This document shows positions 44,725 through 52,259 of a DNA stretch of 64,000 nt, piece after piece. Numbering within the stretch: the first letter of the stretch is position 1; each line of letters begins with the position of its first letter. Below the pieces are notes generated by a model. It saw only the letters and a program-made list of their open reading frames with translations, was not told the DNA's origin and searched no databases. Made by a program: the position numbers and the translations under genes. The stretch comes from CAIZGX01 sp044239865. Its GTDB lineage: Bacteria; Bacteroidota; Bacteroidia; Flavobacteriales_D; Sanyastnellaceae. The stretch is taken from positions 1-64,000 of the forward strand of contig JBIIAO010000002.1 of the NCBI GenBank assembly GCA_044239865.1, read 5' to 3'.

Positions 44725-44872
44725 CATTGAAAAGTTCAATGCGCAATGAAGTTACATGAACTTCGTAATTGGAAAATCGAAGATTTTATTCCTACTGCGT
44801 AATGGGAACTACGTTGTTCCTACTACGTAATGGGAACTGCGTTATTCCTACTTCGTAATGAGAACTGCGTTG
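44725..44872 (-). repeat. hairpin array C with 28 bp direct repeats, 3' of DUF4143 ATPase
   Basis: Directly after the ATPase stop (44875-44873) are three 28 bp units at 44872-44845, 44844-44817 and 44816-44789. In the gene sense each holds ACGnAGT, then TTCCCATT (TTCTCATT in one), then ACGnAGT, then AGGAA, so TTCC and GGAA can pair within and between units. Then come AAAATC-TTC-GATTTT (44787-44773), GAAGTT-CATGT-AACTTC (44764-44748) and CATTGAA-CTT-TTCAATG (44741-44725). It resembles arrays A and B but is less regular. Confidence 0.75.
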
Positions 44873-46009
44873 TTAAATTATTTTATCCGACCAAAGTTCT
44901 TCCAAAAATACTTTCCAGGGCAATATTCGAACACCTTCTGAAATTCGGGGTAAAGGTTCGTTGCACACCAAAACAAGTTGGTTTACGGCATATTCTTCCG
45001 AAAAGGATTTCAAGCCTTTCAGATGCCTCGATTGAACATTGCTAGTTGCTTTTACTTCTATGGCCACATCGTGATTGCCGAGAACGAAATCAATTTCAAT
45101 CTGTGAAGCGGTTCGCCAATAGTAAATGGGATAATCCTTCCCTGAATAGCTGCTGTGCGCGTATAATTCATTGTAAATAAAATGCTCAAATGCATTCCTA
45201 AAAAGCTCACTTCCGATATCTATTTTCCCTCTTTTCAATAAATAATTTACAACTCCGATATCAAAGAAATAAAATTTAGGTGCTGTAATTACTCTTCTTT
45301 TCGGTTTCTTTTGATAAGATGGCAGGAATCGTCCGATTAGCGTGTCTTCCAATATTTGAAAATACTCCTTTACTGTTACCGCACTCACTCCACAATCCGA
45401 AGCAATGTTGGCATAATTAACCATTTCACCGTTACTGAATGCAGCCGATTCAAGAAAGCGTGAAAAATTGGCAACATTGCGGATTTTTGCTTCTCCTGCA
45501 ATCTCATCGCGAAGGTAATTTCCTACATAAGCTGAGATCATTTTTTTCGGCGATGATGACAAGTAATGCCTCGGCAGTAAGCCATTGTTCAAGGCCTTTA
45601 ATAAATCAAAGTTTGGAATTTCCGCACTGGTGAATGGATAGAGTTCATACCTCAATGCCCTTCCACCAAGAAGATTGGTGTTCGAGCGAATAATTTTTCT
45701 TGGACTTGATCCGCTCATAATAACCCTTACCGGCAAATGGGTAATGATCCAATGAACTTCGTTTAATAATTCAGGAACACGTTGTATCTCATCAATGATC
45801 ATTACCGTGTACTGACCAGCAGCTATGGTTTCACGAAGCATGGACGGATTTCGTAATAATCTTTCATAAACATCTGAAAGCAAAAGATCAAACCACAGCG
45901 CATCCGGAAACAGCGTTTTTAACAGCGTGCTTTTTCCTGTTTGCCGCGCTCCCCATAAAAATAGACTTTCATTTTGGGAGTCTATTAACTCTTGTTTTCT
46001 AAAATACAT
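44873..46009 (-). CDS. AAA ATPase with DUF4143 C-terminal domain
   Basis: 378 residues. Walker A is FLWGARQTGKSTLLKTLF (18-35) and Walker B is YTVMIIDEIQRVPELL, with the arginine-serine block VRVIMSGSSPRKI. The C-terminal half is DUF4143: YFQILEDTLIGRFLPSY, KFYFFDIGVVNYLLKR, FEHFIYNELYAHSSY and the nuclease-like YYWRTASQIEIDFVLGNHDVAIEVKA. These lone ATPases are widespread and scattered in bacteria, with no settled role. It has the accessory, often-moved character of the family and is flanked by hairpin arrays on both sides. Confidence 0.93.
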   Translation of the reverse strand: MYFRKQELIDSQNESLFLWGARQTGKSTLLKTLFPDALWFDLLLSDVYERLLRNPSMLRETIAAGQYTVMIIDEIQRVPELLNEVHWIITHLPVRVIMSGSSPRKIIRSNTNLLGGRALRYELYPFTSAEIPNFDLLKALNNGLLPRHYLSSSPKKMISAYVGNYLRDEIAGEAKIRNVANFSRFLESAAFSNGEMVNYANIASDCGVSAVTVKEYFQILEDTLIGRFLPSYQKKPKRRVITAPKFYFFDIGVVNYLLKRGKIDIGSELFRNAFEHFIYNELYAHSSYSGKDYPIYYWRTASQIEIDFVLGNHDVAIEVKATSNVQSRHLKGLKSFSEEYAVNQLVLVCNEPLPRISEGVRILPWKVFLEELWSDKII

Positions 46010-46179
46010 TTGTTGATTATTTATGATGATATTGTAAAGTAAGATATCGAATTGTCATGATAAACAAAAGTAGTGATTTCAATTGAAATAAAAAATTACA
46101 CGAGTCCAAGAAATTTCTCGCACCAATGGTACGAGATTTTCAAGTTGATAATAGTTGTTGCAGAATTGAGACACCAACT
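46010..46179. other. intergenic region between DUF4143 ATPase and array B
   Basis: No gene seen. It contains an interrupted palindrome at 46116-46136 (TCTCG, c, ACCA, a, TGGT, a, CGAGA) and must hold the promoter of the minus-strand ATPase gene; no clear -7 box is visible near 46010-46050. Confidence 0.5.
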
Positions 46180-46298
46180 CCGCGAAGCGGTCATCACGGA
46201 GTGTAATCCTTCGAAGAAGGTCATCACGAAGTGTCATCCGGAACGGTCATCACAACCTGTTGTGTCATCGGCTACGCCGTCATCGCAACTCCGTTGCG
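46180..46298 (-). repeat. hairpin array B: eight stem-loops with ATGA linkers, 3' of recG
   Basis: Directly after the recG stop (46301-46299), read in recG sense: CGCAAC-GGA-GTTGCG, CGGC-GTA-GCCG, CACAAC-AG-GTTGTG, CCG-TTC-CGG, CAC-TTC-GTG, CCTTC-TTC-GAAGG, CAC-TCC-GTG and CCGC-TTC-GCGG. All stems are perfect. The seven gaps are ATGA six times and ATTA once. Stems vary in length (3-6 bp) and sequence, yet linker and pairing are constant, and four loops are TTC. Fits no CRISPR or standard terminator. Confidence 0.88.
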
Positions 46299-48398
46299 TT
46301 AAGAAATCCCACTCCAATCACTCTTCTTCCTTTTCAACCGCAACAACTCCTCACGAATAGGAGCGCTCTTATCACTGGTCAATTGCGGATCTTCGGAAAG
46401 CCATTCGTTGGCGATGTTTCGCGCGGCGGACATCATCTGCTGATCTTTCACCATATCTGCAATGCGCAATTGCAACACACCGCTCTGCGCTGTTCCTGCT
46501 AAATCGCCTGGACCACGTAAACGTAAATCGACTTCAGCAATTTCAAATCCGTCAGTCGTGCGAACCATGGTCTCCATGCGCAACTTCGTGTCGTCGCTTA
46601 ACTTATGTCCTGTCATAAGGACGCAATAACTCTGATCTGCTCCGCGCCCTACCCTGCCGCGCAACTGGTGCAATTGCGACAAGCCAAATCGCTCGGCACT
46701 CTCTATGACCATCACACTCGCATTCGGGACGTTCACCCCTACTTCAATAACAGTAGTAGCCACCATGATCTGCGTCTTCTTCTCTATGAATTGCTTCATC
46801 TCGAAATCGCGGTCTTCAGCTTTCATTCTTCCGTGAACAATGGAAATAAAATACTTCGGAGATGGAAACGCCCGGGACATACTCTCGTATCCGTCGAACA
46901 AATCTTTGTAATCCATCTTCTCGCTTTCTTCAATCATCGGATAAACCACATAGACCTGACGGCCCAAGGCTATTTCCTGACGAATGAATTCAAACAACAT
47001 CAACCGATAGGCATCGGTGTGCCACTGCGTATTCACCGGCTTTCTTCCCGGAGGAAGCTCATCAATAATACTCACATCTAAATCGCCATACACCGTCATA
47101 GCCAACGTACGCGGAATAGGTGTTGCGGTCATGACTAAAATATGCGGGGGCAAGGCTGCCTTCTTCCACAAGGCAGCGCGTTGTGCAACTCCAAATCGAT
47201 GTTGCTCATCGATAACTACCAATCCTAAATTCGCAAACTCAACAACAGGTTCAATTAGAGCGTGCGTTCCAATGATGAACTTCAATTCACCACTCTGCAA
47301 ATCTTCCATTAACGGAACACGATTTTTCTTCTTCACCGATCCGGTGAGCAATTCAACACGAACACCCAACGGCTCGAGCAATTGCGAGATTCCTTCAAAA
47401 TGCTGATTCGCTAAAATCTCTGTAGGCGCCATCAGACAAGCCTGATAGCCATTGTCTATGGCCAACAAAATAGCCATGAGCGCAACAATGGTTTTCCCAC
47501 TTCCAACATCGCCCTGAACCAGTCGGTTCATGTGAAAGCCCTTCACCACATCGGTGCGAATCTCTTTCACCACACGCTTCTGCGCCCCTGTTAATTCAAA
47601 GGGCAAGTGCTTTTTATAAAATGAATTGAATAACTCTCCCACTTTCTCGAACACCACTCCCCGCTGTTCCACCGTGCCCGCCAACTTCGTTTGCAACAAT
47701 TGCAACTGAAGGAAAAACAATTCTTCAAACTTCAATCGTCTTCTCGCCTGCTCCAACTTCTCTGCATTCGCAGGAGCGTGCAATTGCACGAGTGCTTCCG
47801 CGCGAGAAATTAATTTGTATTGCTGAATCAATTCCTGCGGCAGTACTTCCGGAATTTCATGTCGAACTTCTTCACACAACTGCAGCGTTAATTTTCCAAT
47901 GACGTTGCTGTTCAAGCCTCTGTTCGACATCTTCTCTGTTGTGCTGTAGACAGGCTTCAATCCCACACCAGCGGCCATACGCGAAGATTCAATCTCTTCC
48001 ACTTCCGGATGAGCAATGTTGAATTTCCCTTTGAACTCAGTAGGTTTTCCATACACCAAACAAGGCTTGTTCACCGGCAAACTGCTCTTCAGCCAACGCG
48101 CGCCTTTGAACCACACCAACTCCATTGTACCCGTCTCATCTTGAAACACACCTACAAGTCGCTTGGCGCGCGCCTCGCCCATTTCCGACAAACGCACAAT
48201 TGTTCCTTGCAACTGCACCGCAACAGCGTCTGACTTCACATCGCTCACCTTCTGAAACTGACTTTTGTCGACATACCGAAACGGATAATGCATGAGCAAA
48301 TCTTCCCACGTGCGAATACCCAATTCCATGCGAAATTGATCAGCCCGCGCAGGTCCAACTCCCTTTAAAAAAGAAATATCATTTTCCAGTTTCGACAT
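46299..48398 (-). CDS. recG: ATP-dependent DNA helicase RecG
   Basis: 699 residues, normal length. An N-terminal wedge/OB-fold domain (PFRYVDKSQFQKVSDVK, VGVFQDETGTMELVWFKG) precedes the helicase core: Walker A LVQGDVGSGKTIVALMA, APTEILANQH, VVIDEQHRFGVAQR (DEQH box), MTATPIPRTLAMTVYGDLDVSIIDELPPGRKPV, TTVIEVGVNVPNASVMVIE, and the C-terminal QLHQLRGRVGRG and RGPGDLAGTAQSG. RecG reverses stalled replication forks and processes branched DNA. A -7-like box TATTTTCG ends 6 bp before its ATG. A hairpin array starts at its stop codon. Confidence 0.97.
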   Translation of the reverse strand: MSKLENDISFLKGVGPARADQFRMELGIRTWEDLLMHYPFRYVDKSQFQKVSDVKSDAVAVQLQGTIVRLSEMGEARAKRLVGVFQDETGTMELVWFKGARWLKSSLPVNKPCLVYGKPTEFKGKFNIAHPEVEEIESSRMAAGVGLKPVYSTTEKMSNRGLNSNVIGKLTLQLCEEVRHEIPEVLPQELIQQYKLISRAEALVQLHAPANAEKLEQARRRLKFEELFFLQLQLLQTKLAGTVEQRGVVFEKVGELFNSFYKKHLPFELTGAQKRVVKEIRTDVVKGFHMNRLVQGDVGSGKTIVALMAILLAIDNGYQACLMAPTEILANQHFEGISQLLEPLGVRVELLTGSVKKKNRVPLMEDLQSGELKFIIGTHALIEPVVEFANLGLVVIDEQHRFGVAQRAALWKKAALPPHILVMTATPIPRTLAMTVYGDLDVSIIDELPPGRKPVNTQWHTDAYRLMLFEFIRQEIALGRQVYVVYPMIEESEKMDYKDLFDGYESMSRAFPSPKYFISIVHGRMKAEDRDFEMKQFIEKKTQIMVATTVIEVGVNVPNASVMVIESAERFGLSQLHQLRGRVGRGADQSYCVLMTGHKLSDDTKLRMETMVRTTDGFEIAEVDLRLRGPGDLAGTAQSGVLQLRIADMVKDQQMMSAARNIANEWLSEDPQLTSDKSAPIREELLRLKRKKSDWSGIS

Positions 48399-48404
48399 TC
48401 CTCA

Positions 48405-48412
48405 CGAAAATA
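48405..48412 (-). promoter_or_regulatory. -7-like promoter box for recG, possibly leaderless
   Basis: TATTTTCG on the minus strand (TAnnTTcG variant), ending 6 bp before the recG ATG. Confidence 0.4.
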
Positions 48413-48454
48413 TAATAACTTGTGCAAGCATTCATCCTTTGTGGACATTTAACC

Positions 48455-49978
48455 ATGAATCAACAGCAATACAACAGACTCTTTTACGCGCTTTCAGCCA
48501 TGGTGCTCGTGGAAAAACTGCTTGTTTTTTTCCTCTTTTCCATTCAATACACAGACAGCGATCAAACGCTTTTATGGCAAGTGGCTACCGACCTTTCGAA
48601 TGGGCTTTTTCACGGGCCTTGCTTCTACGGACAAAGCTATGGCCCCAACATAGAACCCTTGTTGGCTGTGCCTTTCATGAAATTAGGAATACCCGTTTAC
48701 GCAGCACTTCCGCTGGCAACACTCATCCTTTCAACCACTCCGTTTTTTCTTTTAGCGTTTTATTTCAAACAAAAATTATCCGCGCAAACTGCCCTCATTC
48801 CACTCATCATTTGCCTTTTGCTTCCTTTGGAATACAGTCTACTCACAGCCATTCCTCGCGGATTCGTTGGGGGAATCTTTTTTGTAAGCCTCGGATTATT
48901 CTGTTGGAAATATTTCAGAACTAACCTCTCTTTAGTATTCGCTGGAATTTTTATTGGACTGGGACTCTATGGTAATTTGAACAGCGCGTTGCTTCTTCCA
49001 TTTATCATTCCAAGCATTCATTGGAATAAGAAATTCATTTTACGTGCAGCGCTGTTCTTCGGTGTTGGTTTTATAGTCGGACTACTACCCTTCTACTTCA
49101 ACTTTCTATATTATAAAGCGCATCCGGAATTGCTCATTCACGTAGCGCCTAGCGTGAAACTCAGCTGGGCCAGTTTCCTTGAAACGCTTTATCGCTTCAA
49201 CAATTACTTCGATCAAGTCTCACCGCTGTTTTGGCGATTCGGATTTATTAGTGTGCTCATTCTTCCTGCTGCAATAATTTTATTGTGGAAGAAAAACAAA
49301 CGCCTTGAGGCGTGGACAATTGTCTTCGTCTTGTTGGCCATTCTTGGATCATTTTTCTTGGAAAAGACGAAAGAAAGTTCCTATTCCCTTTTCTTTTCAG
49401 GTGGAAGATTTTTCCTTGCTCTTCCTTTCGTGTTTATCTTCCTTTCACTTTATTTCTATTCGTTTCTCTCTTCGGAAAATAAATTGAATTTCAATCGCAT
49501 TGGGCTCGCACTTGCCGTTGTCTCTTTTGGAATAAAAACATTTTTCTTCTCTTCATTGCTAACAAGTGCCATGGACGAATCGAAATCTTGGTGTGTGCAT
49601 GTTGTGCGAATTAGCGACCTGAAAAAACAATGTGCGGAACTGGTTGAATTCGGAGATCACCCTTCGCTTCTTATTGCAATTACCGGCGATACTCCCGGAC
49701 AGCCGGTAACCTACGGATGTCAGTGCCTTCAGGCCGAATTTCCTTCCACCTATATTCCACATTACGAAAGAAGAAGATGGCTTATTTCCGAATATAACAA
49801 GACTGTTTTTCCTACTATACTCCTTCACGGAAAAGACACCGCACGTTGGGACAGAAGTAAATTCGGTCACCTCAACATTGTAAAGCACGACAAAGAAAAA
49901 GGATGGATGTTGGTTCGAAACTCAGAATCAACCGACGTATTTCTTTTTGAAAGCGGGATATTAACTCCGAATAAATAA
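48455..49978 (+). CDS. polytopic membrane protein, GT-C glycosyltransferase-like
   Basis: 507 residues, with about ten or more hydrophobic helices in the first 380 residues and a soluble C-terminal part with several Cys residues. The first extracytoplasmic loop has YTDSDQTLLWQVATDLSNGLFHGPCFYGQSYGP, where an acidic pair follows helix 1, as in the GT-C family of polyprenol-phosphate-dependent sugar transferases. No subfamily can be named. ATG 48455 is preferred to GTG 48422 because it sits at the start of the membrane protein proper. It is divergent from recG and followed 4 bp later by dtd. Confidence 0.7.
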   Translation: MNQQQYNRLFYALSAMVLVEKLLVFFLFSIQYTDSDQTLLWQVATDLSNGLFHGPCFYGQSYGPNIEPLLAVPFMKLGIPVYAALPLATLILSTTPFFLLAFYFKQKLSAQTALIPLIICLLLPLEYSLLTAIPRGFVGGIFFVSLGLFCWKYFRTNLSLVFAGIFIGLGLYGNLNSALLLPFIIPSIHWNKKFILRAALFFGVGFIVGLLPFYFNFLYYKAHPELLIHVAPSVKLSWASFLETLYRFNNYFDQVSPLFWRFGFISVLILPAAIILLWKKNKRLEAWTIVFVLLAILGSFFLEKTKESSYSLFFSGGRFFLALPFVFIFLSLYFYSFLSSENKLNFNRIGLALAVVSFGIKTFFFSSLLTSAMDESKSWCVHVVRISDLKKQCAELVEFGDHPSLLIAITGDTPGQPVTYGCQCLQAEFPSTYIPHYERRRWLISEYNKTVFPTILLHGKDTARWDRSKFGHLNIVKHDKEKGWMLVRNSESTDVFLFESGILTPNK

Positions 49979-49982
49979 ATTC

Positions 49983-50420
49983 ATGAAAATTGTTCTTCAG
50001 CGTGTATCACGTGCATCCGTAAGAGTAGATGATCTCATTGTGGGAAGCATTGATCACGGAATGCTTCTGCTCATTGGATTTTCTTCCAGCGACACGGAAG
50101 AAAGTATGCTTCCAACACTAGAAAAAATTGTAAAGCTTCGCGTTTTTTCCGACCAAGAAGGAAAGATGAACAAGAGTGTTGTAGATGTTGAAGGAAGTAT
50201 GCTCTTGATTAGTCAGTTCACGCTGTATGCAGATACGAAGAAGGGAAATCGTCCAAGCTTCATTGAAGCCGCTCGTCCGGAACAAGCGATTCCGCTCTAT
50301 GAATTTTTCATTACTGAAATGAAAAAGCGTATTGCAAAAGTTGAAACAGGAATCTTCGGTGCAGATATGAAAGTAGATCTTGTAAACGACGGTCCGGTAA
50401 CGATTGTTTTCGAAACGTAG
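49983..50420 (+). CDS. dtd: D-aminoacyl-tRNA deacylase
   Basis: 145 residues, standard DTD length. It hydrolyses D-amino acids, and glycine mischarged on tRNA(Ala), from tRNA. The core motifs are MKIVLQRVSRASVRVDD, GMLLLIGFSSSDTEE, the catalytic SQFTLYADTKKGNRPSF and the C-terminal NDGPVTIVFET, the cross-subunit GP motif of the active site. It acts as a cytoplasmic dimer. It ends directly against the stop codon of the opposite-strand gene at 50421. Confidence 0.96.
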   Translation: MKIVLQRVSRASVRVDDLIVGSIDHGMLLLIGFSSSDTEESMLPTLEKIVKLRVFSDQEGKMNKSVVDVEGSMLLISQFTLYADTKKGNRPSFIEAARPEQAIPLYEFFITEMKKRIAKVETGIFGADMKVDLVNDGPVTIVFET

Positions 50421-50813
50421 TTATTTTCTTTTTACGCTCGTCCCGTCTGTATAGTGAACCATCTTAACCGTAATGAAAACTTTCGTAGCTCCTTCAACCC
50501 AAACAGTCTCTAAATCCTGAGCTGTGCCTCCGACAGAAATCGGATCTGTAAAATTTCCCGACTGCCATTGACCTTCGCGTGTTCCTTTTAATTCTCCGAA
50601 ATTATCGTAAAACTTCGACGTCCACTTTAATCCGTCAACCACCTTTTTCGAATTGTTTTGAAATTTCGCGTAATAACCCACATTGTACCCTAACGTATTT
50701 TGAGTAGCTGCAGAAAGGACCTTTACAGAACCGTAATCTGAGTGACTTTGAGCATTTACCAAAATTGCTGAGCCGAGAAACAAACAAAACAGAATGGCTT
50801 TCATAATATTCAT
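50421..50813 (-). CDS. small exported hypothetical protein
   Basis: 130 residues from ATG 50813 (a second ATG at 50804 is equally possible). A signal peptide (MKAILFCLFLGSAILVNAQ) precedes a beta-rich mature part: GYNVGYYAKFQNNSKKVVDGLKWTSKFYDNFGELKGTREGQW. The pattern looks like a small immunoglobulin-like or FxLYD-type domain, common in exported Bacteroidota proteins, but no family is firm. It lies 3' of the DUF4924 gene by about 20 bp and may be in that transcript. Confidence 0.72.
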   Translation of the reverse strand: MNIMKAILFCLFLGSAILVNAQSHSDYGSVKVLSAATQNTLGYNVGYYAKFQNNSKKVVDGLKWTSKFYDNFGELKGTREGQWQSGNFTDPISVGGTAQDLETVWVEGATKVFITVKMVHYTDGTSVKRK

Positions 50814-50833
50814 TTTAAATAACAACGAGGAAC

Positions 50834-51382
50834 TCAATTAAAATGTTGTAGTGACTCTCCTTTTTTCATTTTATTATACTGAAGCGCCAATAAAACCATC
50901 ACATCTGAAAATGTCTTCATGGCATCTTTGGTCTCTTCTGAAATCTCTTGTTTGCGCAAACGCAGAACCATGAGTCCATATAGCGCAGTAAGATAAGCTT
51001 CCACTTCACTCAATGCTTTTCCGTTTGCTCTCTCGCGATATGCGTCTAGATTTTCTTTCGCGCGTTCATTCGCAGCTATGTATTCATCGTCACGAAGAAG
51101 GGTATTCAAAGTCGTGTGAAGCAAATTCAATTCTGAAAGAACTTCTTGAACTTCTTCTACATTACCCTTTTCTTCAGCGTTACTGCGCTTCATGCTTTTG
51201 GCTAATCCTTCGAACCACGCTTTCTCTTCCTGAATTTTTTCTTCGGTTGGAAGGAACGATCGTAGAAAGCTCTCCAACGATTCAACATCAAAGTTCACCG
51301 CACGAAGCAAGTCTTGCATCTGCCACATGTAAATAATATACTCGGCTATGTTCTCGGTGTATTTGCGTTCTGCGATAGTCAT
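50834..51382 (-). CDS. DUF4924 family protein
   Basis: 182 residues, almost all helical and highly charged, without signal or membrane helices. Phrases such as IAERKYTENIAEYIIYMWQMQDLLRAVNFD, ANGKALSEVEAYLTALYGLMVLRLRKQEIS and FSDVMVLLALQYNKMKKGE match DUF4924, found essentially only in Bacteroidota and of unknown function. Its ATG overlaps the OmpH-family gene stop (TAATG), so the two are translationally coupled. Repeated co-location with OmpH would hint at an envelope role. Confidence 0.88.
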   Translation of the reverse strand: MTIAERKYTENIAEYIIYMWQMQDLLRAVNFDVESLESFLRSFLPTEEKIQEEKAWFEGLAKSMKRSNAEEKGNVEEVQEVLSELNLLHTTLNTLLRDDEYIAANERAKENLDAYRERANGKALSEVEAYLTALYGLMVLRLRKQEISEETKDAMKTFSDVMVLLALQYNKMKKGESLQHFN

Positions 51383-52035
51383 TACTTCGATTGCTTTTCA
51401 GTTTCGTATTCTGCATTTAATCCCTTCACAATCTCAGTTGTTAAATCATAAAGCGGATTGGCAAATAAAATAAGCGGCGCAGTGCTTTGATAAGAAACAA
51501 TATAATCCCAACCGTTTGCCTTCGCGTAATTCGAAGTAAAGACTTCCAACTTCTTTCTTAAATCTTCTTGCATGGCAGATTCATTTTGCATAAGCAACCG
51601 CTCTTCTTGTTGTTGAATTTGTGCCAATTCATTTTGCAATTGTCCCAATCTACCTTGAACAGTCGCCTGCTCGTCAGCCGGCAAATTTCCCTTTTGAGCA
51701 TAAAGCACTAAATCATCAACTTCTTTCTGACGCTTAGCCGCTTCTCCCTTTACTTTGGCTTCTGCCGCTGATGCACTTTTCTCTAACTCCGCTGATTTCT
51801 CGGTAATAAATAAATATTGGGAATTCAACGAATCCAAGTTCACATAAGCAATCTTCATTTGACCTGGGCTAATGGTATCCACTACCTTCGACTTTTCAGC
51901 CAACTCCATTGCGGCATTCAATTTATTCCACATAACCAACAATGCAACGAAGGTTCCTGCGAAAAGAATAACAAGAATTAAATTAAATGCGAAAGGTTTC
52001 TTTACTGGTTTATTTTCTGAAAGTTGATGCTCCAT
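51382..52035 (-). CDS. OmpH/Skp-family periplasmic chaperone-like protein
   Basis: 217 residues. An N-terminal membrane helix (about 15-35, FAFNLILVILFAGTFVALLVMW) replaces the usual cleaved signal. The body follows the Skp/OmpH plan: MKIAYVNLDSLNSQYLF strand, a long coiled coil (about 80-160, with KSAELEKSASAAEAKVKGEAAKRQKEVDD and NELAQIQQQEERLLMQNE), then NYAKANGWDYIVSYQSTAPLILFANPLYDLTTEIV. Skp holds unfolded outer-membrane proteins in the periplasm. Its start lies inside the upstream small gene by 34 bp. Confidence 0.88.
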   Translation of the reverse strand: MEHQLSENKPVKKPFAFNLILVILFAGTFVALLVMWNKLNAAMELAEKSKVVDTISPGQMKIAYVNLDSLNSQYLFITEKSAELEKSASAAEAKVKGEAAKRQKEVDDLVLYAQKGNLPADEQATVQGRLGQLQNELAQIQQQEERLLMQNESAMQEDLRKKLEVFTSNYAKANGWDYIVSYQSTAPLILFANPLYDLTTEIVKGLNAEYETEKQSK

Positions 52036-52247
52036 GCTTTGTGTAAGTTTTGAAATTGGTTTTCAATTTCGGTTAAAAAATCTTCGTTTAGTAATACGCG
52101 GACTGCCTCAATGGTTTTCACCGCTTCTTGGTCAATCTTTATGGCTTGTTTGTATGAGGCCGCTTCGAACTCTACGATCCACTTGCCGTTCCAAGAATGA
52201 ACAACAATTCGCATGCGCGCGTGGGGAATGGTTTCAATGGCTCTCAT
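52002..52247 (-). CDS. small conserved hypothetical protein
   Basis: 81 residues, no signal peptide. MRIVVHSWNGKWIVEFEAASYKQAIKIDQEAVKTIEAVRVLLNEDFLTEIENQFQNLHKAW suggests two or three strands followed by helices. I recall similar short proteins in other Flavobacteriales but no named family. It overlaps the OmpH-family gene by 34 bp and lies 12 bp downstream of the MFS gene, consistent with one minus-strand operon from 54.8 to 50.4 kb. Confidence 0.65.
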   Translation of the reverse strand: MRAIETIPHARMRIVVHSWNGKWIVEFEAASYKQAIKIDQEAVKTIEAVRVLLNEDFLTEIENQFQNLHKAWSINFQKINQ

Positions 52248-52259
52248 AGTCTTGCGAAT

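Noticed and set aside
44873..46009. DUF4143 ATPase as a transposase or mobile-element helper
   Set aside because: No terminal inverted repeats or target duplications were seen; the flanking hairpin arrays differ from each other and also occur at carB without such a gene.
46180..46298. Hairpin array as an intrinsic terminator of recG
   Set aside because: No T-run follows any stem, and eight consecutive short stems exceed what termination needs. A role in termination is not excluded but does not explain the fixed linkers.
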